Assembly: GCA_015488565.1 (NCBI GenBank)
Contig: WFNQ01000118.1
Location: 1-17,643, forward strand
Direction of reading: 5' to 3'
From: Thiomicrorhabdus sp.
GTDB taxonomy: Bacteria; Pseudomonadota; Gammaproteobacteria; Thiomicrospirales; Thiomicrospiraceae
Length of the DNA stretch: 17,643 nucleotides
Every line of letters begins with the position of its first letter. Position 1 is the stretch's first letter. The notes under the pieces were generated by a model. It was given only the letters and a program-made list of their open reading frames with translations. It was not told where the DNA came from and made no database searches. Made by a program: the position numbers and the translations under genes. Below, in pieces: positions 1 through 7,608 of this stretch.

Positions 1-485
1 CCCAACAACTGCTTTCCAGAAGAGCCGGCACCAAAAATCACAACTTGCTTTACTTCAACGTCATTACACCCGGCATAATCCGATAAAAACCACCTTGCAA
101 TAATTCGAGTACCCGAGATATACAAAAGCGCTAATAACCAAGTAATAACAATGGCCGTTCTTGGATACGCTAAATCGAACATATAAATCGTCGCCATCCA
201 TAACAAGGTGGTTAAAGAGACCGAAAGAAAAACCGTCATTGCAAAGCGGTGACCAATATAACGCACAACCGCTCGATATAAGCCTTGTCTAATAAATACA
301 GGAATAGCTAGAAGAGGCAAGAGAACAATCGCCATCCAATAGCTTTCTAAAGAATATTCCATATTACCCAATCGTAACGCGATTGAAAGCGCGGCAATTA
401 GGGTTAAACCGATCAAGTCAACAAACGCTGAAATTAATCGCTTTTGCCAACGGGGTAACACCAATAAATAAGATAAATTAAACAC
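1..485 (-). CDS. wbpM: WbpM/CapD-like nucleotide-sugar 4,6-dehydratase, N-terminal part (cut by window edge)
   Basis: The minus strand is open from a GTG at 485 to the window edge, giving about 161 residues of a protein that is usually about 600-670 residues long. The N-terminus contains LPRWQKRLISAFVDLIGL. Several hydrophobic membrane segments follow (about residues 17-130), including a PRTAIVITWLLALLYISGTR stretch. The visible part ends in VVIFGAGSSGKQLLG, the start of the first Rossmann-like domain. This is the layout of WbpM/PglF/CapD proteins, membrane-bound UDP-GlcNAc 4,6-dehydratases that make UDP-4-keto-6-deoxy-HexNAc. The catalytic domain lies outside the window, so the stereochemistry of the product cannot be judged. 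GTG at 485 is chosen because an in-frame TAA sits two codons upstream, a weak GAGAG lies about 9 bases before it, and the length before LPR matches the family. A 267-base gap separates it from the upstream genes, so it may have its own promoter. The base composition of the coding part is richer in G+C than wzx/wzy. Confidence 0.88.
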   Translation of the reverse strand, partial: MFNLSYLLVLPRWQKRLISAFVDLIGLTLIAALSIALRLGNMEYSLESYWMAIVLLPLLAIPVFIRQGLYRAVVRYIGHRFAMTVFLSVSLTTLLWMATIYMFDLAYPRTAIVITWLLALLYISGTRIIARWFLSDYAGCNDVEVKQVVIFGAGSSGKQLL

Positions 486-752
486 TAATTAAGACTCTCT
501 ATCATTCTTGTTTTCCATCTTTTGAAATTAAATGAATCGTTTTAAACATCTACAATACACTTCATCTTCTGGCTTGACCATAGATATCTACAACGCCTAG
601 ACAAGATGTTCGAATCAAGTCCTATAATGACAAGGGGGGATTTTTTATGCTACTCTTATCATATGAAGTGTCAATACCGGAAATAAAGCACCCAAGAGAT
701 ACGCTAACGACAACGCTTTCAAAATTTTAAAAAGCCCACTGAAGCAATTACA
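486..752. other. 267-base non-coding gap upstream of the wbpM-like gene
   Basis: This is by far the largest gap in the window; all other gaps are about 90 bases or less. No convincing protein gene is visible. Contents include a possible minus-strand promoter (647-674) and a 10-base palindrome TAGATATCTA at 581-590. There is also a 9-base inverted repeat (ATGAAGTGT at 663-671 against ACACTTCAT at 557-565), and a G6-A-T6 run at 634-646. No strong intrinsic terminator is visible after the aminotransferase stop at 753; the nearest candidate is a weak 5-base GCTTT/AAAGC pairing around 715-735. Confidence 0.6.
647..674 (-). promoter_or_regulatory. Candidate sigma70-type promoter for the wbpM-like gene
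   Basis: Reading the minus strand, a perfect -35 box TTGACA (674-669) is followed after 16 bases by TAGCAT (652-647), which matches 4 of 6 positions of TATAAT. It would start transcription near 640 and leave a leader of about 155 bases before the GTG at 485. The position in the only long gap supports it. The weak -10 box and AT-rich background keep confidence low. Confidence 0.3.
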
Positions 753-1949
753 CTATTTCGAACCTAGAACACTTTCAATTTGAGCTTTCTGCATTACAGA
801 TGTAATTGCATGGCAAGTTTGTTCAATTTCTGAAGGCATCAAAGTAGGATGTACTAAAAACATCAGAGAGGTTTCACCTAACTCTTTCGCTACAGACAAC
901 CGCTTAGTAGGCCTAAATCCTGTACCAATAAACGCTTTTTCTAAATAGACTTCAGAACAAGATCCTGAAAAACAAGGCACTCCCAGTGCATTAATTTCAG
1001 CCATGATTCTATCTCTATTCCACCCTGATTTTAATTTTAAAGGTTCAACAAATACATAACACTTATAGGCAGCATGTTCAATGATATCAGGCAATTCAGG
1101 AACTCTCAGTCCAACTTCTTTTTTAGCTGTATCCCAAATAACATTTGCATTTTTGATGCGCTTCTTCGTCCAAGAAGCCATTTTATTCAATTGAATTCGG
1201 CCAATCGCTGCTTGCATCTCGGTCATTCGCCAATTCGTACCAAATGAATCATGCAACCATCTAAACCCAGCTGGATGCTTTTTTTCATAAACAGACTCCC
1301 AAGATTTTCCATGATCTTTATAGGACCACATCTTAGACCAAAGCTCTTTATCATTTGTTGTCACCATTCCCCCCTCTCCTCCAGTGGTCATGATTTTATC
1401 TTGACAAAAACTCCAACAACCAATATGTCCAATAGAACCAACAGGCTGGTTTTTATACTTTGCTCCATGCGCTTGAGCACAATCTTCAACAACAAATAAA
1501 TTAAATTCATTGGCTACAGCCATCATTTCATCCATTTCACAAGGCCAGCCAGCTAAATGTACACACAAAATAGCTTTTGTTTTTGATGTAATCTTTTCAC
1601 GTACAGATTTAGGCGTAATATTTTGAGAGTTCTCAGAAATATCTGCAAATACAGGAATTGCTCCAATATTAATAATGGAGGAAACAGACGCTAAAAAAGT
1701 ACGAGAAGTGACAATAATTTCATCTCCCTGCTGAATACCCAAGGCCTTAAATGCCAAATCAAGCGCAACTGTACCATTCATGAGGGCTATTGCATATTTG
1801 GTATGACACCAAGTCGCAAACTCTTTTTCAAACTTACGATTTTCACAGCCTGTCCAGTAATTGACTTTATTAGAAAGTAATACTTTTGAAACCGCTTCAC
1901 TTTCTTCAATACTAAATAATGGCCATGATGAAAATGATGTATTTAACAT
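753..1949 (-). CDS. DegT/DnrJ/EryC1/StrS-family PLP-dependent sugar aminotransferase
   Basis: This 398-residue protein has the full length of the fold-type I sugar aminotransferases that convert a keto group on a nucleotide sugar to an amine, using glutamate and PLP. Visible landmarks are NGTVALDLA (about 58-66, cofactor phosphate region), EDCAQAHG (155-162, with D156 expected to contact the PLP ring nitrogen), and SFCQDKIMTTGGEGG (180-194, where K185 is the expected Schiff-base lysine). The ATG at 1949 overlaps the upstream SDR gene by 7 bases and has a good AAGGAA site. A natural substrate would be a 4-keto-6-deoxy nucleotide sugar, such as the product of the WbpM-like dehydratase encoded just downstream, giving a 4-amino sugar. 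That substrate assignment is inference. A 3-keto or GDP-sugar substrate is also possible. Confidence 0.9.
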   Translation of the reverse strand: MLNTSFSSWPLFSIEESEAVSKVLLSNKVNYWTGCENRKFEKEFATWCHTKYAIALMNGTVALDLAFKALGIQQGDEIIVTSRTFLASVSSIINIGAIPVFADISENSQNITPKSVREKITSKTKAILCVHLAGWPCEMDEMMAVANEFNLFVVEDCAQAHGAKYKNQPVGSIGHIGCWSFCQDKIMTTGGEGGMVTTNDKELWSKMWSYKDHGKSWESVYEKKHPAGFRWLHDSFGTNWRMTEMQAAIGRIQLNKMASWTKKRIKNANVIWDTAKKEVGLRVPELPDIIEHAAYKCYVFVEPLKLKSGWNRDRIMAEINALGVPCFSGSCSEVYLEKAFIGTGFRPTKRLSVAKELGETSLMFLVHPTLMPSEIEQTCHAITSVMQKAQIESVLGSK

Positions 1950-2833
1950 TCAATTTCCTTTTTCTGATGCATCAAAGTCAATCCCTCTTGCAAAGAAATG
2001 GTTTGCTTAAATAAAAAATCATGGTTAGCTTTTTGTGTATCCAAGTCAAAACGAATAAATGGTACCTGTTTATTCAACTGATCATCGATGATGACCTTTC
2101 CTCCTCCACAAACAGAAACTATTGTTTTTGCAAGCTCTTGAATCGAAGGAGATGTTTCGGCAGCAACATTGTAAACTCCCCATGCTTTATTCTGAAAAGC
2201 AAGTAACGCAGACTGGGCAACATCTAAAGCATGTATTAAGTTAATTCTATTATCAGGACTTTCAACTGTAATTTGCTTATCACTTGAGGCTAAACGCAAA
2301 TAATTTGAAATTAATTTATCATTTCCTAACCCCGTACCATATACAGAAGAAGGTCTTAATATGCTCAACTTCAATCCCTGCTCTACGAAGTGCTCAAATA
2401 CCTTTTCTGCCAGCAACTTCGAATACCCATAAAACCCTCCAAAGCCACTCTTAACTTGGAGAGAACCTTCAGAAATACGGTGACCACAAGGGTTTTTGTA
2501 TACCGTTGCACCGGATAAAAAAACAACCGCTACTTCTCTAAGTAATGCCCACTCAGCCAAATTTAAACAAGACCGAACATTTGCATCAAAAATAATCTGA
2601 GTTTGTAGATTACTTAAGTCGCTACTTTCTGTCACTTTAGGAAGAGCTGCCCCAAAATGAAAAATCACATCAACGCCTTCAAATAACTCATCTAACTCCT
2701 GATAAGTCTTCCACTCGACTAAATCCCATTGATCTCTATTTACACAGCGGCACTCAATACCATGACGATTAAGTAGCGCCTTCATATGCCGACCAATCAT
2801 TCCGGTTGAACCTGTTAAACCTGCATTAATCAT
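1943..2833 (-). CDS. NAD(P)-dependent extended SDR (nucleotide-sugar epimerase/reductase/dehydratase)
   Basis: The 296-residue protein begins with a Rossmann nucleotide-binding motif GSTGMIG (8-14). A LSGATVY strand (106-112) carries the likely catalytic Ser/Thr, and YGYSK (135-139) supplies the YxxxK pair. LRPSSVYGTG (near 160) is the usual substrate-side motif of extended SDRs. It is slightly short for a 4-epimerase (usually 310-340) and closer in length to reductases. The family includes 4-epimerases, 4-ketoreductases (such as WbpK/WbpV) and dehydratases, and sequence alone does not separate them. ATG at 2833 is preceded by AAGAG. The stop overlaps the aminotransferase start, suggesting coupled translation and a shared pathway, possibly acting on the keto sugar made by the WbpM-like enzyme. 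Confidence 0.85.
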   Translation of the reverse strand: MINAGLTGSTGMIGRHMKALLNRHGIECRCVNRDQWDLVEWKTYQELDELFEGVDVIFHFGAALPKVTESSDLSNLQTQIIFDANVRSCLNLAEWALLREVAVVFLSGATVYKNPCGHRISEGSLQVKSGFGGFYGYSKLLAEKVFEHFVEQGLKLSILRPSSVYGTGLGNDKLISNYLRLASSDKQITVESPDNRINLIHALDVAQSALLAFQNKAWGVYNVAAETSPSIQELAKTIVSVCGGGKVIIDDQLNKQVPFIRFDLDTQKANHDFLFKQTISLQEGLTLMHQKKEIEC

Positions 2834-2849
2834 TTTTTACTCTTAAAAA

Positions 2850-3872
2850 CTAAAATAAATTAAATTGTTTTGGAACTTGAGGGCAGTTAACTTTATTATT
2901 TTTCAACGTGATCAACTCTCCCTTTTTAATAACAACTTCAGCCCAGTAACGAAGAACGACTGAAGCATAATCAATACAAGGAGAGTATTCGATAGATAAA
3001 TCATGTTTTAAATAAAATTCAACAGGATTAAAGCCTAATTGAGAGCAGAAAGGGGAGGTTCCGGAATAACGACAATTAATTTCAAAAATTTTAGGAATCT
3101 CGTTTGAATCGAGTCTTAATTGAAAGTTACAAGCCCCATCAATTGATAACTTAGAAGCAACATCATGAACATATTTCTCAATAACATCTGACTGAACGGG
3201 TTCCGCTCTATAAGTATCTCCCGACCTTAAAACCCTTTTTAAAGCTAATACAGGCGATAATTTATCTTTGACTTTAACAACAGTACACGTATATTCTGTA
3301 TCATCATTTCCTATTAACTCTTGAACAACGATACCATCAGAATACTGTAAGTGCTTAGATAATTCCCCTTCATTAAAAACCTTATATACACCAATAGAAC
3401 GACAACCAACTGCTGGCTTAACAATAACAGGAAATCCTAAATCTTTGGATGTTGAAAACTCACTTAGCCACTTTGTTTTAGGATATGAAAAACCATTTTT
3501 TTTCAAAAAAGAGTAGGTTTTAAACTTATCATCCGCTATTTGAACCGCCTCTAAAGAAGATACCACTGTTTTCACACCATACCTTTCTTGAATCAAATGT
3601 TTATGATCCGCACAAAACTCTAACTCTACATCTGTTCCAGGAAAGTAGTAATCAATAAAATATTGTTCAAAAATTTTTTCAAGTGAATTTAGATAGTTAG
3701 CAGACGTACAAGCCTCAACTAAGCATGCTATATCTCCTGCATATAACCCAGTTGCCTTTTCACTCATATCAGCAGTAATAATTTTGATATCTAAGTCGTC
3801 AATCATTTTAATTGACTTTATTATTCCCTGACCAACACCACCGCCAGCCCCCGTTACCAGTACATTAATCAA
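2850..3872 (-). CDS. CarB-like ATP-grasp ligase, polysaccharide-locus type
   Basis: This 340-residue protein has a pre-ATP-grasp Rossmann-like domain (about 1-110, opening with VLVTGAGGGVGQGI). An ATP-grasp core follows, with DDKFKTYSFLKKNG (114-127) and FPVIVKPAVGCRSIGV (147-162, K151 and the glycine-rich loop over ATP). VVQELIG (182-188) and FEINCRYSG (263-271, with E264 and N266 as likely Mg-ATP ligands) complete it. ATP-grasp enzymes join a carboxylate to an amine or other nucleophile through an acyl-phosphate. The substrate here is unknown; one reasonable inference is amide formation on an amino sugar made by the neighbouring aminotransferase. The start is a TTG at 3872, supported by a strong AGGGAG seven bases upstream; no ATG fits. 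It begins 3 bases after the phosphoesterase stop. Confidence 0.85.
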   Translation of the reverse strand: MINVLVTGAGGGVGQGIIKSIKMIDDLDIKIITADMSEKATGLYAGDIACLVEACTSANYLNSLEKIFEQYFIDYYFPGTDVELEFCADHKHLIQERYGVKTVVSSLEAVQIADDKFKTYSFLKKNGFSYPKTKWLSEFSTSKDLGFPVIVKPAVGCRSIGVYKVFNEGELSKHLQYSDGIVVQELIGNDDTEYTCTVVKVKDKLSPVLALKRVLRSGDTYRAEPVQSDVIEKYVHDVASKLSIDGACNFQLRLDSNEIPKIFEINCRYSGTSPFCSQLGFNPVEFYLKHDLSIEYSPCIDYASVVLRYWAEVVIKKGELITLKNNKVNCPQVPKQFNLF

Positions 3873-3875
3873 CGC

Positions 3876-4655
3876 TTAACTCCCTAAATATGAGATTAAT
3901 TTTTCTTTTGTTGAAAAAGACATTTTAGATTTATTAATTAAATTAATAGATGTCGTCATATCAATATCTAAATTATAAAATTTAAAATTTAATTTAAGAT
4001 CTTGTAAAGTTAAAATCATATAACTTAATCCCTCACCTCGCGCTTGCCCAATAGATCCAGGGTTTAAAATATAAGATGCTGATTCATTTAAACAAATACT
4101 ACAATCATCCATTTTCGAATACCCGTGTTTTTTAGACACCTTAACAGCACTCTTTCTATGCGAATGCCCAAAAACACCTACTTTAAACCCTTTTTTATTC
4201 AACTCTTCTGATGCTTCAAAACATTGCTCTGAAGACTCTACGTAGCGCCAGTCCCCATATCGAAAAGGGTTAGCATGAGAGAAATAAATAGAACCGATTG
4301 AAAAGCTTTCCTTCCAATCAAACATTGATTGGAACTGAGCCCTCTTTAGCTCCTTTGTTGTCCAAAGAATAGACTCTGAAACAAACTCTGGAATTACATA
4401 GTCAAATGACTCTTTACCTGCTGCTTGATCAAAATAAAATTGATCATGATTTCCTTTAATAAAAATACTCTCATGACATACCTGATATGAATCTAACGCA
4501 TCAAGTACCTCCAAAGGTTGACACCCATAAGTCAGAAGATCTCCTAAAAAAATAGTCACATCAACAGATAATAATTTAATATCTTCTAATACCTTTTTTA
4601 GGCTTTCTCCATTCCCATGAATATCTGAAATAACTGCAACCTTCAAATTATTCAT
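3876..4655 (-). CDS. Calcineurin-like metallophosphoesterase (YfcE-type)
   Basis: The protein carries the complete metal-binding set of the calcineurin-like superfamily. Counting from the chosen start, these are SDIHGN (10-15), GDLLTYG (38-44), GNHD (68-71), SHANP (126-130) and GHSHR (163-167), followed by NPGSIGQAR (198-206). It should bind two metal ions and cleave a phosphomonoester or phosphodiester in the cytoplasm; no signal peptide is visible. I chose the ATG at 4655 (259 residues) because the protein then opens MNNLKVAVISDIHGN, as family members do. A TTG at 4667 would add four residues, but its nearest purine-rich site is only one base away. It overlaps the upstream transferase gene by 8 bases. 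Its role in polysaccharide synthesis is not obvious; hydrolysis of a nucleotide sugar or of a sugar phosphate intermediate is conceivable but unproved. Confidence 0.87.
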   Translation of the reverse strand: MNNLKVAVISDIHGNGESLKKVLEDIKLLSVDVTIFLGDLLTYGCQPLEVLDALDSYQVCHESIFIKGNHDQFYFDQAAGKESFDYVIPEFVSESILWTTKELKRAQFQSMFDWKESFSIGSIYFSHANPFRYGDWRYVESSEQCFEASEELNKKGFKVGVFGHSHRKSAVKVSKKHGYSKMDDCSICLNESASYILNPGSIGQARGEGLSYMILTLQDLKLNFKFYNLDIDMTTSINLINKSKMSFSTKEKLISYLGS

Positions 4656-5241
4656 TTTTTTGATCAAACCTCGGCATAAACTCTTCTTTATCTGGGGAAA
4701 CGCCCTCTCTTAATAACACTTTTTTAAACGTTAAGAATAGAATCTTAATATCAAGCCAAAACGACTGATTTTTTACATACCAGACATCAAGTTTAAACTT
4801 TTCATCCCAGCTAATCGCATTACGTCCATTCACTTGCGCCCAGCCTGTAATTCCAGGGCGAACATTGTGCCGAAGTGCTTGCTCAGCAGAGTACAAAGGT
4901 AAGTATTCAACTAATAGAGGGCGAGGCCCCACTAAACTCATATCACCTTTTAATACATTCCAAAGCCCAGGTAACTCATCCAAACTCGTAGAGCGCAAAA
5001 GTTTACCAAATGATGTTAATCTAACAGCATCAGGTAAGAGCTCTCCATTTGCATCAACTTCACTCGTCATTGAACGAAACTTAATCATGTCAAATAGCTC
5101 ACCTCTTAACCCTGGTCGAGTCTGCTTAAAAAAAATAGGACTGCCCAACTTAAGTCTAACTAATATCATAACTACTATAAAAATAGGCAGTAATAAAGGA
5201 GCCAATAATAGGATTAAAATTATATCAACTAACCGTTTCAA
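4648..5241 (-). CDS. Short bacterial sugar transferase (PglC/WcaJ-type phosphoglycosyl transferase) initiating the repeat unit
   Basis: At 197 residues this is a minimal monotopic phosphoglycosyl transferase, without the extra N-terminal membrane region of long WcaJ/WbaP proteins. It has one hydrophobic re-entrant helix (about 5-28), FFKQTRPG (37-44), MIKFRSM (52-58), SLDELPGLWNV (86-96, with the D88-E89 catalytic pair), SLVGPRPLL (102-110) and RPGITGWAQVNGRN (128-141). It transfers a sugar-1-phosphate from a UDP-sugar to undecaprenyl phosphate on the inner membrane face. The start is a TTG at 5241: an in-frame TGA lies just upstream, and the N-terminus MKRLVDIILILLL is typical of the family. 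The sugar is unknown. A UDP-2-acetamido-6-deoxyhexose made by the WbpM-like branch is plausible. Confidence 0.93.
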   Translation of the reverse strand: MKRLVDIILILLLAPLLLPIFIVVMILVRLKLGSPIFFKQTRPGLRGELFDMIKFRSMTSEVDANGELLPDAVRLTSFGKLLRSTSLDELPGLWNVLKGDMSLVGPRPLLVEYLPLYSAEQALRHNVRPGITGWAQVNGRNAISWDEKFKLDVWYVKNQSFWLDIKILFLTFKKVLLREGVSPDKEEFMPRFDQKNE

Positions 5242-5250
5242 ACTTAATTC

Positions 5251-6474
5251 TCACTTTTGAGTTACTTCTTCAAAAACTCTAATAAACTGTTCAACACCTG
5301 AACTCAAAGATAAATAGTCAGAATAGTATTGACTTGACCTTTGACCATATTCCAAAAGCTTAGCTCTATCTGTCAACAGCATTGCTTGTACAGCCTCGAT
5401 TAAAGAATGTACATTTTCAGGCTCAAATACAATTCCTGCCTTTGCACTGTTCACAATATTTTTGGCATCTCCCTCAACCCCGATAAGAATAGGTTTTCCT
5501 AAAAACATATAGGCCTGTATTTTTGAAGGAATCGTAATACTAAAAAGAGGATCTTTTTTTAAATGAACGAGTAAAACATCTGCCTGCCTCAAATACCAAC
5601 CTATTTCGGCCATTGGTACCTGAGGAATAAATACCATATTGGTTAACCCTTTTTCCACAACAATACGCTTAAGACGCTTTAGTTCAACGCCCCCACCAAT
5701 CATATAAAAAACAACCTCTTCAGCCTTGTTATGAAAATGAGTAGCTGCATCAATAACGGTATCTAAAGCTTGAGCTTTGCCCATATTACCAGCAAATATG
5801 ATTTTTAACCGCTTATCTTCTGCAATAGAAGTATCCGTCGGTTGAGTAATTAAAGATAAAGAAGGCTCATCACACCAGTTTGGAATAATATCAATTTTAG
5901 ACTCTGGAACTTCTCTTTCAATTAACAACTGTTGAAAGCCTGGAGACAGTACTACAATTCTATCTACCCTTTTATAAACCCACTTTGCTACCTTACCAAT
6001 AAAACCAAGAAGCTTTTCATTATTTAACATACCTGTGGCTTTTAAAGTATCAGGCCACATATCTTGAATATCATAAACAATGGGAATACGTCTAAATAAG
6101 CGTGTAATAACAGCAACAACACCAATTGTCAGAGGGGGGTGGTAGGCATAAATAACATCCACTTTTTTTAAAAAAAATAAATTATAAAAAAGTGCCGAAA
6201 CAGCAAAACTAATAAAATTTAAAATGCGTTTAAATGCAGAAGAATCATGACTCGGATAAAGAGGTAAGCGAGTAATATTGACACCATCAATCACCTCTTT
6301 TTGAATAAACTTTATTTTATAACCTTCATAAATAACTCCTCCAGGATAGTTTGGAAAGCCAGTAACAACCTCAACGTCATATCCCTTGCTAACTAATTCT
6401 TTGGCAAACAATAGCCCCTTAAATGTTGGCTCAGGATCAAACCATTGTGTTAATAACAGTACACGCTTAGCCAT
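5251..6474 (-). CDS. wbuB: WbuB-like GT4 glycosyltransferase, probable L-FucNAc transferase
   Basis: This is a GT-B glycosyltransferase of the GT4 group, about 407 residues. It begins RVLLLTQWFDPEP, followed by VVTGFPNYPGG (37-47) and VYDIQDMWPDTL (around 135-146). A C-terminal donor-binding half follows, with IIFAGNMGKAQALD and a TIPSKIQAYMFLGKPIL segment. This pattern matches WbuB-type proteins that follow fnlABC in enterobacterial O-antigen loci such as E. coli O26 and are assigned L-FucNAc transfer. Its position directly after fnlC supports the same donor, UDP-L-FucNAc. I use the ATG at 6474, which overlaps the fnlC stop by one base (TGATG). A TTG at 6489 would add five residues but has no better ribosome site. 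Donor specificity is by context, not proved. Confidence 0.85.
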   Translation of the reverse strand: MAKRVLLLTQWFDPEPTFKGLLFAKELVSKGYDVEVVTGFPNYPGGVIYEGYKIKFIQKEVIDGVNITRLPLYPSHDSSAFKRILNFISFAVSALFYNLFFLKKVDVIYAYHPPLTIGVVAVITRLFRRIPIVYDIQDMWPDTLKATGMLNNEKLLGFIGKVAKWVYKRVDRIVVLSPGFQQLLIEREVPESKIDIIPNWCDEPSLSLITQPTDTSIAEDKRLKIIFAGNMGKAQALDTVIDAATHFHNKAEEVVFYMIGGGVELKRLKRIVVEKGLTNMVFIPQVPMAEIGWYLRQADVLLVHLKKDPLFSITIPSKIQAYMFLGKPILIGVEGDAKNIVNSAKAGIVFEPENVHSLIEAVQAMLLTDRAKLLEYGQRSSQYYSDYLSLSSGVEQFIRVFEEVTQK

Positions 6475-7604
6475 CAATATTTTTTCCAAACTACACGGTT
6501 TACATAGTCAGTATAGCTATGAATAATACGAACGATTTTATCGGAAACATTTGGCATAGAGTAATCATATACTTGGCGAATTAAGCGCTCTTCATCTCTT
6601 GACTGAGTCTCTAAAATAGCTAAACTCTGCATAATACGCTCAACTCCTAGTCCAGCCATAATTACGGCCGCTTCCTCCATTCCTTCTGGTCTTTCATGTG
6701 CCTCACGTAAATTTAATGCAGGAAAATTCATAATAGAAGACTCTTCATTTATGGTTCCGCTGTCTGACAATACCGCTTTAGAAGATACTTGTAATTTATT
6801 GTAATCCTTAAACCCTAAAGGCTTTAACAACTGAATTAAAGGATTAAATTTCACCCCCATTGCATCCACTCGCTTTTGAGTTCTAGGATGAGTAGAAACA
6901 ATAACAGGCATTTGATAAATTTCGGCAATCGTATTCAATGATTCAACTAAGTTTAAAAAATTTTTATCTGAATCAACATTCTCTTCACGATGAGCACTGA
7001 CCACAAAAAAATGATGTTTTTTAAGTCCTAAACGCTCCAATACATCAGATGACTCTATTCCTTCTCGATACGTATTGATGACTTCAAACATTGGACTGCC
7101 AGTTTTAATCACCATATCGGCAGGTAAGCCTTCGCGTAAAAGGTAATCACGAGCAATGCTACTGTAAGTCAAATTAATATCCGCCATATGATCGACTAAG
7201 CGGCGATTAATCTCTTCTGGTACACGTTGATCAAAACAGCGATTGCCCGCTTCCATATGAAATGTTGGAATTTTTCTACGTTTTGCAGGCAAGACAGCCA
7301 TACAGCTATTGGTATCACCCAAAACCAACATCGCTTCTGGCTTAACCTCAGCTAATACCTCATCAACCCCAATAATCACATTTCCAATAGTTTCCGCCGC
7401 AGAACCACCTGCTACGCCTAAAAAATAATCTGGCTTCCGAATCCCTAGATCATTAAAAAAAATTTCATTTAACTCATAATCATAATTTTGTCCGGTATGG
7501 ACCAAAATATGATCACAATGCTGATCAAGCTTTGCCATCACACAAGCAAGGCGAATAATTTCTGGGCGTGTACCAACAACAGTGACCACTTTTAATTTTT
7601 TCAT
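6474..7604 (-). CDS. fnlC: FnlC/WbjD/CapG-like UDP-HexNAc C2-epimerase (last step to UDP-L-FucNAc)
   Basis: A 376-residue member of the UDP-GlcNAc 2-epimerase (WecB) fold. Motifs are VVGTRPEIIRLA (9-20), HTGQNYDYELNEIFF (36-50), VLGDTNS (94-100), FHMEAGNRCFDQRVPEEINRR starting near 115 with the conserved acidic residues, SAHREEN, STHPRT and SDSGTINEES. In the fnlABC pathway this enzyme inverts C2 of UDP-L-PneNAc to give UDP-L-FucNAc. It could be mistaken for a WecB UDP-ManNAc epimerase, but MEAGNRCFDQRVPEE and the placement after fnlA and fnlB identify the FnlC group. ATG at 7604 has AAGG nine bases upstream. The gene starts 4 bases after the fnlB stop. Confidence 0.93.
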   Translation of the reverse strand: MKKLKVVTVVGTRPEIIRLACVMAKLDQHCDHILVHTGQNYDYELNEIFFNDLGIRKPDYFLGVAGGSAAETIGNVIIGVDEVLAEVKPEAMLVLGDTNSCMAVLPAKRRKIPTFHMEAGNRCFDQRVPEEINRRLVDHMADINLTYSSIARDYLLREGLPADMVIKTGSPMFEVINTYREGIESSDVLERLGLKKHHFFVVSAHREENVDSDKNFLNLVESLNTIAEIYQMPVIVSTHPRTQKRVDAMGVKFNPLIQLLKPLGFKDYNKLQVSSKAVLSDSGTINEESSIMNFPALNLREAHERPEGMEEAAVIMAGLGVERIMQSLAILETQSRDEERLIRQVYDYSMPNVSDKIVRIIHSYTDYVNRVVWKKY

Positions 7605-7608
7605 CTAT

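Noticed and set aside
557..671. 9-base inverted repeat (557-565 and 663-671) 97 bases apart in the gap before wbpM
   Set aside because: A match of this length is not rare in about 270 bases of AT-rich sequence, the spacing is large, and there is no T run; not called as an operator, terminator or mobile-element end.
4865..5260. 131-codon open frame on the plus strand opposite the phosphoglycosyl transferase gene
   Set aside because: The opposite strand encodes all motifs of a well-known family over the same bases; the plus-strand translation has no family features and no ribosome site, so it is a shadow frame.
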